A DNA stretch of 64,000 nt. Source: Polynucleobacter sp. es-MAR-4. Its GTDB lineage: Bacteria; Pseudomonadota; Gammaproteobacteria; Burkholderiales; Burkholderiaceae. Shown here piece after piece: positions 1 through 8,319 of the stretch. Position numbers and translations under genes: made by a program. The stretch lies in NCBI RefSeq assembly GCF_018882055.1, contig NZ_JACVPF010000001.1:806001-870000 (forward strand). Reading direction: 5' to 3'. How positions within the stretch are numbered: position 1 is the first letter of the stretch; each line of letters opens with the position of its first letter. The notes under the pieces are model-generated. The model was not told where the DNA came from. It did not search any database and saw nothing but the letters and a program-made list of their open reading frames with translations.

Positions 1-350
1 TTTTTAGCGTGGCTACTGGCAAGGTGGTGCATTTGGGTTATAGCGGCGCCTTTGGAAATCTCATCATCCTCGAGCATCCTGGAAACTATCGGACCTACTA
101 TGCTCACTTAAGTAACTACAACGTTGAACTTGAGGTGGGTAATGAAGTTCGGCGTGGCCTAGAGATTGGTTACGTCGGCTCAACCGGACGATCCACTGGA
201 CCTCACCTGCATTTTGAATTAAGAAAAGATGGCATCTACGTTGATCCTTACGCTTCCAAAACTCAACTCGATTTGTGGAACATGCGCGATAGCGATAGCG
301 GCTTACTCACTAGAGAAATTCTATTGCTGGGGACACCTCTAGTGAATTAA
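1..350 (+). CDS. M23 family metallopeptidase, C-terminal fragment
   Basis: This is the 3' end of a gene that begins before the window; the frame is open to the left edge. The visible ~115 residues form the C-terminal half of a peptidase M23 (LytM/lysostaphin-like) domain. Gly-rich beta strands are followed by a YYAHL segment and the signature TGRSTGPHLHFEL, whose HxH supplies zinc ligands. Such enzymes are envelope proteins that cut peptidoglycan cross-links or, when degenerate, activate amidases. The HLH is intact, so catalysis is plausible, but the other zinc ligands lie outside the window. It ends at TAA, followed by a strong terminator hairpin. Confidence 0.85.
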   Translation, partial: FSVATGKVVHLGYSGAFGNLIILEHPGNYRTYYAHLSNYNVELEVGNEVRRGLEIGYVGSTGRSTGPHLHFELRKDGIYVDPYASKTQLDLWNMRDSDSGLLTREILLLGTPLVN

Positions 351-372
351 TCCATGGAAACTAATTCGAGAT

Positions 373-406
373 AAAAAAAGGGGGTCCAAATGGACCCCCT
401 TTTTTT
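373..406. terminator. Bidirectional rho-independent terminator
   Basis: A perfect 16-bp inverted repeat (arms 373-388 and 391-406) has A7 on one side and T7 on the other, with a GC-rich core GGGGGTCCA/TGGACCCCC. Read on either strand, a GC stem is followed by a T run. It therefore can stop both the M23 peptidase gene (+) and the universal stress gene (-), which converge here. Confidence 0.9.
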
Positions 407-419
407 CAAGCTATCAGCA

Positions 420-860
420 TTAGCCAAGAACCAATACAGGCAACTTAGAGTGCACTATTACCTCATGCGTCTCACTGCCCAACAATACACTCTTAATGCC
501 GGTACGTTTATGAGAGGCCATCACAATGACATCAGCCTTAGCTTTCTTGGCGCCCTCCAAAATACCTTCAGATAAATTACTGTCTGCAATATGAAGCGTA
601 TTAGCCTTAATACCGGCGCCCAAAGCAAGCACAGCCTTTTTAAAGATATCTGCAGCAAATGCCGCGCAGACCTTCTTGTGATCTTTTTGAGAAATACCGT
701 ACCCCATCGTACTATCGGAATACACCATCGGCGGCATTGGATCAGAAACATATACCAATGTCACAGCAGCCTTATCCGCCTTAGCGAGCTCCGCCACCTT
801 TTTTAATGCCTTTTTACTCACATCCGAACCATCAACCGGTACCAACAAGTGCTTGAACAT
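420..860 (-). CDS. Universal stress protein, UspA family
   Basis: A 146-residue single-domain UspA protein of normal family length. It starts with the typical FKHLLVPVDGS strand and ends with a GSETHEVIVHSKLPVLVL segment. Family members are cytoplasmic nucleotide-binding proteins induced by stress, starvation or low oxygen. The ATP-binding motif G-2x-G-9x-G(S/T) is nearly present, but the first glycine is lysine here (HKRTG in place of HGRTG), so ATP binding is uncertain. The ATG is preceded by AGGAG. No FNR palindrome is visible in the 90 bases upstream. It is monocistronic and shares a terminator with the converging peptidase gene. Confidence 0.9.
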   Translation of the reverse strand: MFKHLLVPVDGSDVSKKALKKVAELAKADKAAVTLVYVSDPMPPMVYSDSTMGYGISQKDHKKVCAAFAADIFKKAVLALGAGIKANTLHIADSNLSEGILEGAKKAKADVIVMASHKRTGIKSVLLGSETHEVIVHSKLPVLVLG

Positions 861-949
861 ATTTGACTCCTGTTAAATTAAACCCGAATGCCTTTCATTC
901 CATCATAATCCTTATTATTCCCCTGTAAAAGCATAAAAAGGAAACTGAA

Positions 950-1351
950 TTGCTCAAGTATTTAACTGTGTATTTTTCATTTCTACTGACTTTAGTTGTG
1001 GTTGATTTGATATGGCTGCTTGGTATAGCCAAAAATCTCTACCGCGACGATATGGGCTCACTCATGGCAAGCGAACCCAAACTATTGGCTGGGCTTGGCT
1101 TTTATCTGCTGTATGCACTTGGTGCATCAATTTTTGTCATTCTTCCGGCAATCTCAAAACAGTCCTGGATATATGCGGTGCAATATGGCGCCCTATTTGG
1201 CTTTTTTTGCTACATGACTTACGACCTCACCAATCTTGCAGTTATTCGTGACTTCCCTATGCGCTTGGCATTTGTCGATATCGCCTGGGGATCTGCAGTA
1301 ACGGCACTTTCCGCAACTATTGCCCACTGGGTTGGTAGTCGCATAGCCTGA
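950..1351 (+). CDS. DUF2177 family membrane protein
   Basis: A 133-residue integral membrane protein with about four hydrophobic segments, matching DUF2177 in length and pattern. An early VVDLIWL segment, a central YDLTNLA motif and a late VDIAWG motif are the family's conserved blocks. The function is unknown. The start codon appears to be TTG (TTG CTC AAG), with AAAAGGA about eight bases upstream. It is followed after only 14 bases by the SulP transporter gene on the same strand, so the two are probably co-transcribed. Confidence 0.85.
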   Translation: MLKYLTVYFSFLLTLVVVDLIWLLGIAKNLYRDDMGSLMASEPKLLAGLGFYLLYALGASIFVILPAISKQSWIYAVQYGALFGFFCYMTYDLTNLAVIRDFPMRLAFVDIAWGSAVTALSATIAHWVGSRIA

Positions 1352-1365
1352 AAATCTTCGCTCCG

Positions 1366-3003
1366 ATGAATCTTTTCCACCCAAAACTACTCGATTCTTT
1401 CAAGGGCTATAACGGCGCCCTATTTAGTAAAGATGTATTAGCAGGCATTACGGTTGGCGTAGTTGCTCTACCTTTAGCAATGGCGTTTGCGATTGCTAGT
1501 GGACTCAAACCAGAGGCGGGTATTTTTACGGCCATTATTGCGGGTGGGCTCATTTCTGTTTTGGGCGGTAGTCGTGTGCAAATAGGTGGGCCAGCCGGCG
1601 CATTCATTGTGATTGTTTATGGCATTGTGGATCATTACGGTATTGCCAATTTGCTCTTGGCAACTGCCATGTCTGGAGTATTTTTATTTCTGATGGGGCT
1701 CTTTCGCCTCGGAACATTAATTCGATTTATTCCAGTAGCCGTGATTATTGGATTTACTAATGGCATCGCTGTACTCATTGGCCTATCCCAAGTTAAAGAA
1801 TTTTTTGGCCTGCAAATTACCAAGATGCCTGCTGAATTTTTTCAAGCAGTCCAAACGTTGTATGCCGCCGCCGATACGGTGAATCCGATTGCACTGATGT
1901 TATCGGTAGGCAGTCTCACTCTTTTAATTACCTGGAGAGCTTTTCAAAAACGTCTTGGCTACCTGAGCCATATACCCGGAACAGTGATTGCGATGGCCGC
2001 AGCTACTATAGTGACTAGCGCCCTCAGCCTTCCTGTAGATACGATTGGGAGTCGCTTTGGTGGCATTCCTTCGGGTCTACCTAGTTTTGAGTGGATCCCC
2101 ATTAGCTGGAGTACCGCACAGTTTGTGATTGTGCCTGCTATCACGCTCGCCTTGCTTGGGGCAATTGAATCTTTGCTCTGCGCCCGCATCGCCGACGGAC
2201 TCATTCATGATCGCCATGAGTCCAACCAAGAACTTATGGCGCAAGGTATCGCCAACCTAGTTACTCCTTTCTTTGGCGGCATGCCTGCTACAGGAACTAT
2301 TGCGCGAACGGTTACGAACATACAGAGTGGTGCAAGCACACCAGTTGCCGGCATAGCTCACTCGGCAACTTTACTGGTGATAGTTTTGTTTGGAGCACCA
2401 CTCGCAAAAAATATTCCCTTAGCTAGTCTGGCTGCAATCCTGATGTTTGTTGCTTGGAATATGGGTGAGTGGCGCAAGTTTGCAGACCTCAAACAATTTC
2501 GTCTGCCTTATCGCTTAACCATGTTGAGCGTCTTTTTTCTGACAATCATTTTGGATCTCACGGTAGCAATACAAGTAGGACTACTTTTAGCATTTATTAC
2601 CTTCGTCTATCGCATCTCCAGCTTATCTCGCTATGAATCAGCAAGTGCAGTTGATTTTCCAGAACTGCAGCAATACCAAGGAAGCATCTCTGCCTTCAGA
2701 ATTTATGGTGCCATCTTTTTTGGCGCAGTCAAAATTCTGGAGAATATCGAAAATGAGTTGCCTTCAAAAGTATTGGTGCTGGATTTGAAAAATGTAATCT
2801 ACATCGATGTTTCCGGAATGGATGCTTTGCTCGAGCTTGAGGAGGCTTGTAAAGCCAGAGGTATCAGACTCTTGATTTGCGGGCTATTACATCAACCACA
2901 TGAGATGGCGGTTCGCGCAGGCCTCTTTGAACGATTGTCAAAAGATAATATCTACCCAGACCTGAAGCAAGGTATTGCCTCAGCAATTAGTCAGTCACAT
3001 TAA
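1366..3003 (+). CDS. SulP family inorganic anion transporter
   Basis: A 545-residue SulP/SLC26 transporter. Residues ~20-420 hold the hydrophobic core of about 10-14 membrane segments, including the conserved AGITVGVVALPLAMAFA start and the GGMPATGTIARTVTN element. Residues ~435-540 form a cytoplasmic STAS domain with the VLDLKNVIYIDVSG motif (DxSG). Family substrates include sulfate, bicarbonate and other anions; the sequence does not settle which one. There is no fused carbonic anhydrase. It probably forms an operon with the DUF2177 gene. Its last four bases overlap the end of the converging SafE-like gene. Confidence 0.9.
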   Translation: MNLFHPKLLDSFKGYNGALFSKDVLAGITVGVVALPLAMAFAIASGLKPEAGIFTAIIAGGLISVLGGSRVQIGGPAGAFIVIVYGIVDHYGIANLLLATAMSGVFLFLMGLFRLGTLIRFIPVAVIIGFTNGIAVLIGLSQVKEFFGLQITKMPAEFFQAVQTLYAAADTVNPIALMLSVGSLTLLITWRAFQKRLGYLSHIPGTVIAMAAATIVTSALSLPVDTIGSRFGGIPSGLPSFEWIPISWSTAQFVIVPAITLALLGAIESLLCARIADGLIHDRHESNQELMAQGIANLVTPFFGGMPATGTIARTVTNIQSGASTPVAGIAHSATLLVIVLFGAPLAKNIPLASLAAILMFVAWNMGEWRKFADLKQFRLPYRLTMLSVFFLTIILDLTVAIQVGLLLAFITFVYRISSLSRYESASAVDFPELQQYQGSISAFRIYGAIFFGAVKILENIENELPSKVLVLDLKNVIYIDVSGMDALLELEEACKARGIRLLICGLLHQPHEMAVRAGLFERLSKDNIYPDLKQGIASAISQSH

Positions 3004-3731
3004 CTGATACAGAATCCACCTTTTAGTAAGGCTTCAGGCAAATACCAAGCTCGATAAAGGCCGAATATTCCAGCGGTCAATAAGAGACCTGCAGCTATGT
3101 ATCTCACCCAGATGTATTGACCAAATTGGGTAAGAGCGGCTGAAAATTTAGAGATCAGCAATAGATTGGGTAAGGTACCCAATCCAAATGCCAACATCAG
3201 TGCAGCGCCCGTTAAGACATCTCCCGATAGAAAGGCAAGGGGTAAAACGCTATAGACCAAGCCGCACGGAACTAAGCCCCATACCATTCCACTAAACCAA
3301 CGGGATGAGCGGCCAGTGAAGCTTCCTAAGTATTTAGCCCAATAGGTAGCCATCCGCGCGCCAAGCCACTTTCCAAGCAAAATAGGGTTATTCGATCCCT
3401 GACGCAAAAGACGCACACCCATCACCAGCAAGATGAGGGATGTCAAAGCAAATAAAGGTCGCTGAATAGGCACAACATTTTGCTGCCAAAGAACGGCGCC
3501 CGCCGATGCAGCAACCGCACCCAGCAAAACATAGGTTGTCAGACGCCCCAGGTGCATGATGAGTTGTAGATAAAAGAGTTGGGACTTGCTTTGCAATGGG
3601 GCGTAAGTAGCCACTCGAGGGCTTTCTTGGCGCTCAATCGCTGCCGCAATGCCGCCACACATTAAGGCGCAGTGCCACCCACTGACAAGAGCCCCCAAAA
3701 AGACGGCCAATAGAAGGCTGGTGGTCAGCAT
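3000..3731 (-). CDS. Sulfite exporter TauE/SafE-like (DsbD_2) membrane protein
   Basis: A 243-residue polytopic membrane protein of the UreH/DsbD_2-like 'TauE/SafE' type. It opens with a membrane helix carrying the typical GWHCALMCGGIAAA motif, with two cysteines near the membrane face, and has six or so helices with WGLVPCGLVYSVLPLA in the middle. Relatives are regularly encoded beside cbb3 oxidase and FNR genes and are suspected to help copper or thiol handling during oxidase assembly. Here it is divergent from fnr, which fits that role. Calling it a sulfite exporter would be over-interpretation. Confidence 0.8.
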   Translation of the reverse strand: MLTTSLLLAVFLGALVSGWHCALMCGGIAAAIERQESPRVATYAPLQSKSQLFYLQLIMHLGRLTTYVLLGAVAASAGAVLWQQNVVPIQRPLFALTSLILLVMGVRLLRQGSNNPILLGKWLGARMATYWAKYLGSFTGRSSRWFSGMVWGLVPCGLVYSVLPLAFLSGDVLTGAALMLAFGLGTLPNLLLISKFSAALTQFGQYIWVRYIAAGLLLTAGIFGLYRAWYLPEALLKGGFCIS

Positions 3732-3732
3732 A

Positions 3733-3762
3733 TTGACACCCAGTACTTCAGAGAAATATTAA
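3733..3762 (+). promoter_or_regulatory. Candidate sigma-70 promoter of fnr
   Basis: TTGACA at 3733-3738 and TATTAA at 3757-3762 are separated by 18 bases and lie about 50 bases before the fnr start. The -35 is a consensus match; the -10 is moderate. The site is in the divergent fnr/SafE gap. There is no complete FNR palindrome in this gap. Confidence 0.45.
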
Positions 3763-3812
3763 AATGGCACATTATCCGAGTAGAATAAACTGATCTGATA
3801 ACTTGATCCAAT

Positions 3813-4571
3813 ATGAATTACACCAACTCAGATGTCCCAGGTAGCAAATGCTCAGTCTGCGTACTGGGTCAGTTTTGCCTGCCAGTAGGAATCAGTTCAA
3901 GCGATATTGCCAAGATCGATACCCTCGTAAAAGACCGTGTCCACCTACAAAAAGGTGAGAGCTTATATCGTCATGGCGACCCACTTTCCGCAGTGTACAG
4001 CGTCCGCTTTGGCACCCTCAAGACTGAATACGGCCTTGAAGATGGGCGTCAACAAGTGATTGGCTTTCACCTTCCCGGCGAGATACTGGGGCTTGATGGC
4101 ATTGGCGAAGGCAGCTATCAATCCGAAGCGATTGCGCTTGAAGAGAGTGAAGTCTGCATTATTCGCTATGAAGCATTTGAGGATTTAGCGCGCCAAATTC
4201 CAGTACTACAAAAGCAGTTCCACCGCATTCTGAGCCGTGAGATTACTCAAGATCAACGTCACCTACTGTCATTAGGCAGCTTGCGTGCTGAAGAGCGTTT
4301 AGCAGCATTCTTATTGAATCTTTCTCAACGCCTAGCAGCTCGTGGCTACCAAAATAATGAATTTGATTTACGCATGAGTCGCGTGGAGATTGGTAGCTAT
4401 CTGGGTATTCAGATTGAAACTGTGAGCCGCATGCTCTCACGCTTTGCTGAATCAGGATTGATTCAAATTAAGCAACGTCATATCAAGCTCATTGATATGG
4501 ATGGTCTTTATGAATTAGCTAGCATCCCCAACCCAGACCGCACACTTCAGATCAAGCCTGTTAGCGCTTAA
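3813..4571 (+). CDS. fnr: FNR-type oxygen-sensing transcription regulator
   Basis: A 252-residue Crp/Fnr regulator with all hallmarks of a true FNR. Cys13, Cys16 and Cys22 (C-x2-C-x5-C) plus Cys115 are positioned to bind the oxygen-labile 4Fe-4S cluster. A cyclic-nucleotide-like beta-roll spans ~30-120, a dimer helix follows, and a C-terminal helix-turn-helix (~190-212) carries the recognition pattern E..SR (ETVSR), which reads TTGAT-N4-ATCAA sites. Two perfect sites of this type are in the window (9845-9858 and 36325-36338). The gene converges with the cco operon end. It should activate cbb3 oxidase when oxygen is low. Confidence 0.95.
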   Translation: MNYTNSDVPGSKCSVCVLGQFCLPVGISSSDIAKIDTLVKDRVHLQKGESLYRHGDPLSAVYSVRFGTLKTEYGLEDGRQQVIGFHLPGEILGLDGIGEGSYQSEAIALEESEVCIIRYEAFEDLARQIPVLQKQFHRILSREITQDQRHLLSLGSLRAEERLAAFLLNLSQRLAARGYQNNEFDLRMSRVEIGSYLGIQIETVSRMLSRFAESGLIQIKQRHIKLIDMDGLYELASIPNPDRTLQIKPVSA

Positions 4572-4581
4572 GTAATATCAC

Positions 4582-4842
4582 TTAAATTAAGCCGCGATCC
4601 GGACCTTTGCTGCCACTCTCATCGATACCAGGCAGAATGTAAGCAGTTAAGGCGCTCGAGAAAGAGCAAAAGATCCAAATAACAAAAAATCCGATGGTGT
4701 AAATACCTTCATCAGAAATATTTGGGTGATACCCAAAAAATAAGAGTTCGGCAGGATGCACGATGCTAAAGAGTAAACCTTCGGCCAGAATAGAAACCAA
4801 AAATGATGGCCACATGATCCAAATAAATAGGCGGTACTTCAT
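4582..4842 (-). CDS. Small two-helix membrane protein at end of cco operon
   Basis: An 86-residue hypothetical protein with two hydrophobic segments (about residues 5-28 and 45-68), a short loop between them and a polar tail. I do not recognise a family. Its ATG overlaps the TGA of the FixH-like gene by four bases (ATGA), so translation is coupled and it belongs to the ccoNOQPGH operon. A role in cbb3 oxidase assembly or stability is an inference from position only. Confidence 0.7.
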   Translation of the reverse strand: MKYRLFIWIMWPSFLVSILAEGLLFSIVHPAELLFFGYHPNISDEGIYTIGFFVIWIFCSFSSALTAYILPGIDESGSKGPDRGLI

Positions 4843-5042
4843 TTGTGATCCTGCTCTACTTTAAGTTGTTCGACTTTGAGTCCGCGCTTAACAACGCCAT
4901 CGCGCACTGGCTTATCTACATACAATGTTACAGCCAAATAAATAGTGATGATGCAACCAATGGCTGCTACAGCTGGTCCGCTAATTAACAACCAGGGCCA
5001 GAGCTGTTTAAACCAGGGCTTATTTGTTTCATGTTCTGACAT
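4839..5042 (-). CDS. ccoH: Short FixH/CcoH-like oxidase assembly protein
   Basis: A 67-residue protein with one membrane helix. The start is placed at the third in-frame ATG because GGAGAGG lies six bases before it; an earlier ATG would add five residues. The N-terminal KPWFKQLWPWLLISGP segment and the following DKPVRDGVVKRGL are typical of FixH/CcoH proteins, which interact with CcoI and cbb3 during assembly. Usual FixH proteins have a periplasmic beta domain of about 100 residues; here it is missing, leaving the anchor and a short tail. It lies between ccoG and the 86-residue membrane gene. Confidence 0.75.
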   Translation of the reverse strand: MSEHETNKPWFKQLWPWLLISGPAVAAIGCIITIYLAVTLYVDKPVRDGVVKRGLKVEQLKVEQDHK

Positions 5043-5072
5043 ATTCATCCTCTCCATCTTTCGCTGTGCAGC

Positions 5073-6530
5073 TTAGCGGGGAACAATAAAGCTTGATTTT
5101 TCATCGCGCGTTCTGGTAATCAACTCGTTACCAGACTTCTCTTGGCCAATAACATCAAAATGAATTGGATAGTTACCAGGCTCATGCGCACCTACAGTAG
5201 TGCTTACTTTAACCGGAATCAACAGATTGCTGGCTGGGCCCACTTGAATCTCAGTAACAACTTGTCCTTGTGAATTGAGGATTTTTAGGTCGTCTAAACC
5301 CGTTGCCTTTACCTGAACATTCATATTATTTTCAGAGGCATTCATGATTTGAATGCGGTAGATATTCTCAATACGAACACCGTCGACCTCGCGAGCTAAT
5401 GCCCCGCGGTCTCGCATCACATCCACACGCAATGGATTTCGAGTAATCAAGGAAATGAGGAATGCACTTGTAAGAACGGTAATGAAGGCCATGTAAATCA
5501 AAACACGTGGTCGCAATATATGGCGAATCGCACTTTGATTGGTTTCTTTATCCTCAATGGCTCGCTCAGTTGTATAGCGAATCAATCCTTTTGGATAATC
5601 TACCTTCTCCATAACTTGATCGCAGGCATCTATACAGGCGCCACAACCAATGCACATGTATTGCAAACCATCACGAATATCAATTCCGGTTGGGCAGACT
5701 TGCACACAAATACTGCAATCAACGCAATCTCCCAGACCCAAAGTCTCATGATCAACTGACTTGCTGCGACTGCCTCGTGGTTCGCCGCGAACTTTATCGT
5801 AGGTCACCAGGAAAGTATCTTTATCCACCATCACGCTCTGGAAGCGAGCATAGGGACACATGTATTTGCAAACCTGCTCACGCATAAATCCTGCGTTACC
5901 CCAAGTCGCAAAGCTATAGAAGCATAACCAGAAGGTTTGCCATGGACCGAGTGATAAATGCAGAATCGCTGCGCTCAGAGTTTCAATCGGCGTGAAATAA
6001 CCAATGAAAGTAAAGCCCGTCCAGAAGGCAATCAGAAGCCATAGGAAATGCTTGGTAATTTTGAGGCGCCACTTGCGGACACTCCAAGGCCATTCCTCAC
6101 CATCCAAACGAATACGCGCAAATCGATCACCCTCAACCTTACGCTCGATCCACATAAAGATTTCGGTGTAGACCGTTTGGGGACAGGCGTAACCACAAAA
6201 TAGTCGGCCAGCGATTGCTGTAAACAGGAAGAGTGCTAAGGCAGAAAGAATTAATAGGAGTGTGAGGTAGATCACATCCTGCGGCCAAAGTACAAGGCCA
6301 AAAATATAAAACTTACGCTGAATTAAATCAAATAGAACCGCTTGGCGCCCATTCCAGCTTATCCACGGAAGGCCATAAAACAGTATTTGAGTCGCAAATA
6401 CTAAGATGAAACGCCAGCGGGCAAACAGCCCGCTAACAGATCGTGGGTAAATCTTTCGCCGGACCTCATAAAGAGATTCCTCGATGACATCTATGGGAAT
6501 AGGCTTCCCTACCGGCGAATTATCTGACAC
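5073..6530 (-). CDS. ccoG: cbb3 oxidase accessory protein CcoG (FixG/RdxA-like)
   Basis: A 485-residue polytopic iron-sulfur membrane protein. Residues ~35-210 contain membrane helices with a CGYACPQTVYTEIFMW segment typical of NapH/CcoG. Two 4Fe-4S cluster motifs follow (CVDCSICVQVCP and CIGCGACIDACD, ~270-310). Another helix lies near 345-365, and a C-terminal Ig-like periplasmic domain ends the protein. CcoG proteins reduce Cu(II) for insertion into the CcoN copper centre. It lies three bases after ccoP in the same operon. Length and motif set are normal for the family. Confidence 0.95.
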   Translation of the reverse strand: MSDNSPVGKPIPIDVIEESLYEVRRKIYPRSVSGLFARWRFILVFATQILFYGLPWISWNGRQAVLFDLIQRKFYIFGLVLWPQDVIYLTLLLILSALALFLFTAIAGRLFCGYACPQTVYTEIFMWIERKVEGDRFARIRLDGEEWPWSVRKWRLKITKHFLWLLIAFWTGFTFIGYFTPIETLSAAILHLSLGPWQTFWLCFYSFATWGNAGFMREQVCKYMCPYARFQSVMVDKDTFLVTYDKVRGEPRGSRSKSVDHETLGLGDCVDCSICVQVCPTGIDIRDGLQYMCIGCGACIDACDQVMEKVDYPKGLIRYTTERAIEDKETNQSAIRHILRPRVLIYMAFITVLTSAFLISLITRNPLRVDVMRDRGALAREVDGVRIENIYRIQIMNASENNMNVQVKATGLDDLKILNSQGQVVTEIQVGPASNLLIPVKVSTTVGAHEPGNYPIHFDVIGQEKSGNELITRTRDEKSSFIVPR

Positions 6531-6533
6531 GAA

Positions 6534-7457
6534 TTATTTAGCCGCAGCCGTCTTATTGTTAGATAAACCCCAAACATAAGCTGTCAAGAGATGAATCTTT
6601 TCTGGACTCAATACTTTATCTTGGGCAGGCATCATTGCCATGCGGCCTTTAGTGACAGTCTCAACAATCGTTGCCTCTGATCCACCATACAACCATGTCT
6701 TATCGGTCAAATTAGGCGCACCCAAAGCGATATTGCCTTTGCCGTCCGCACCATGACAAGCTGCGCAATTGGATTTAAATACTTCTGCACCACGTGCTGC
6801 CTTTAAGTCATCGGCCGGCAAACCAGAAAGGCTACGTACGTAATTAGCAACGTCCACAATTTGCTTGCTATCGAGCTGTGGGAACGGAGGCATAACACCT
6901 GCACGACCATTGATTAATGTAGTTTTGATATTTTCTGGAGAGCCACCATACAGCCAGTCGCCGTCAGTTAAATTCGGGAAGCCTTTTGCACCGCCTGCAT
7001 CTGAACCATGGCACTGGGCGCAGGAATTCAAGAACAAACGCTGACCCATTTCACGCGCCTTTGGATCTGCAGCAACTTGCTCAATATCCATCTTCACGTA
7101 CTTAGCATATACCGGCTTCAACTCATCGTTTGCTTCAGTCATGGAGCTCATCAAAGCACCATCAGTGGAATAACCCACAACACCAGGAAATGAACCTAAA
7201 CCCGGAAATAGAACCAGATATACCAATGCAAAGATACAAGAGAGTAAGAACATCCACATCCACCAACGTGGCAATGGGTTGTTGAGCTCACGCAAATTGC
7301 CGTCCCAAACGTGTCCAGTATCAGCCACTGCGCCATCAGCTGTGTGAACTACCTTAGCCTTACGCTGAGAAAACAGAAGCCAGATACACCAAACAATACC
7401 GACTAATGAAACTAGTGCGATGTAGTTGCTCCAACCGTTATTAAAAAAGTCACTCAT
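6534..7457 (-). CDS. ccoP: cbb3-type cytochrome c oxidase subunit III, CcoP
   Basis: A 307-residue dihaem c-type subunit. The N-terminus has membrane segments at ~12-30 and ~65-85, with WDGNLRELNNPLPRWW between them, the standard CcoP signature. Two periplasmic cytochrome c domains follow, each with a CxxCH haem site (CAQCHG and CAACHG) and downstream Met ligands (MPPFP, MMPAQ). It passes electrons from soluble cytochrome c to CcoO and CcoN. Haem attachment depends on the ccm genes later in the window. The ATG overlaps the ccoQ stop (ATGA). Confidence 0.95.
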   Translation of the reverse strand: MSDFFNNGWSNYIALVSLVGIVWCIWLLFSQRKAKVVHTADGAVADTGHVWDGNLRELNNPLPRWWMWMFLLSCIFALVYLVLFPGLGSFPGVVGYSTDGALMSSMTEANDELKPVYAKYVKMDIEQVAADPKAREMGQRLFLNSCAQCHGSDAGGAKGFPNLTDGDWLYGGSPENIKTTLINGRAGVMPPFPQLDSKQIVDVANYVRSLSGLPADDLKAARGAEVFKSNCAACHGADGKGNIALGAPNLTDKTWLYGGSEATIVETVTKGRMAMMPAQDKVLSPEKIHLLTAYVWGLSNNKTAAAK

Positions 7458-7621
7458 GATTTGTCCTTACTAAATTCATCTGGAAGATCAAATGGAAGTT
7501 CAGCTGACTCTTCATTAGCTGACTTTCTACCTGGAGACCAAGCCCACCAAACAATTCCAACAAAAAAGACAAGTCCAATGACTGTTGAAAAGGCGGAGAG
7601 ATAAGCTGTGATCTGTTCCAT
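7454..7621 (-). CDS. ccoQ: cbb3 oxidase subunit CcoQ (FixQ)
   Basis: A 55-residue ORF read directly from the sequence between ccoO and ccoP. It starts MEQITAYLSAFSTVIGLVFF, continues with VGIVWWAWSPGRKSA and ends in an acidic tail (ELPFDLPDEFSKDKS). One membrane helix followed by the WAWSP.R element is the normal CcoQ/FixQ pattern. It stabilises the CcoP interaction with the CcoNO core. Its TGA overlaps the ccoP ATG by four bases. The N-O-Q-P order is canonical. Confidence 0.92.
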   Translation of the reverse strand: MEQITAYLSAFSTVIGLVFFVGIVWWAWSPGRKSANEESAELPFDLPDEFSKDKS

Positions 7622-7657
7622 TTGATTTATATAGTTTTAAATTAATAACCTTGGTAA

Positions 7658-8308
7658 TTACTTCGCTACCACTTCATCAACCATGATGTAGCGACGATTA
7701 ACACCTAAACCTTGAAGATAAGCAATTAAGGCATCTTCTTCAGTCTTGCCTTCCAGCTCTTTAGGCGCTTCTGCAATCATTTCATCGGTGTAAGGAACGC
7801 CCAAGCGACGCATTGCAACCATATGAGACTGAATCGAAGAGGCATCAGCAGCATTTTTTTGCAACCAAGGATATCCAGGCATATTTGACTCAGGAACCAC
7901 ATCACGCGGGTTGCGGAGGTGAATACGATGCCAATCATCAGAATAGCGAGCTCCAACACGCGCTAAATCGGGACCCGTACGCTTACTACCCCACAAGAAT
8001 GGATGATCAAATACTGACTCACCGGCCAAGGAGTAAGGACCGTAACGCTCAACTTCTGAGCGCAATGTACGAATTTGCTGTGAGTGGCAACCAACACAAC
8101 CTTCGCGCTGATAAATATCACGACCAGCCAAACGCAATGCTGTGTATGGCGCTACACCCGGACTTGGCTCAGTTGTGGTGTGCTGAAAAAATAGCGGAAC
8201 GATTTGAACTAAGCCAGCAATCGAAACCACAATGATGGTGGCAATAATTAACCAGCCAACGTTTTTCTCAAGCGTTCCATGGGAAAAGAATTTATTTTCG
8301 TTAGACAT
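7658..8308 (-). CDS. ccoO: cbb3-type cytochrome c oxidase subunit II, CcoO
   Basis: A 216-residue monohaem c-type subunit. One N-terminal membrane anchor (~18-38) is followed by the periplasmic domain with the haem site CVGCHSQ, the typical [15 protein letters not shown] segment, the GPDLARVG element and NMPGYPWL with the Met ligand. The length is normal for CcoO. It sits 11 bases after ccoN and 36 bases before ccoQ. Confidence 0.96.
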   Translation of the reverse strand: MSNENKFFSHGTLEKNVGWLIIATIIVVSIAGLVQIVPLFFQHTTTEPSPGVAPYTALRLAGRDIYQREGCVGCHSQQIRTLRSEVERYGPYSLAGESVFDHPFLWGSKRTGPDLARVGARYSDDWHRIHLRNPRDVVPESNMPGYPWLQKNAADASSIQSHMVAMRRLGVPYTDEMIAEAPKELEGKTEEDALIAYLQGLGVNRRYIMVDEVVAK

Positions 8309-8319
8309 TTTTCTTCTCC

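Noticed and set aside
3000-3731. Calling the SafE-like gene a dedicated sulfite exporter for the SulP transporter next to it
   Set aside because: The genes converge and the protein has the DsbD_2-like Cys motif seen near cbb3 oxidases, so the sulfate/sulfite pairing is not supported.
3801-3816. TTGATCCAATATGAAT as an FNR autoregulatory site before fnr
   Set aside because: Only the left half matches TTGAT; the right half should be ATCAA at four bases spacing and is not.
7813-8235. A 140-codon + strand frame opposite ccoO
   Set aside because: It is antisense to the cytochrome subunit and has no motif or ribosome site.
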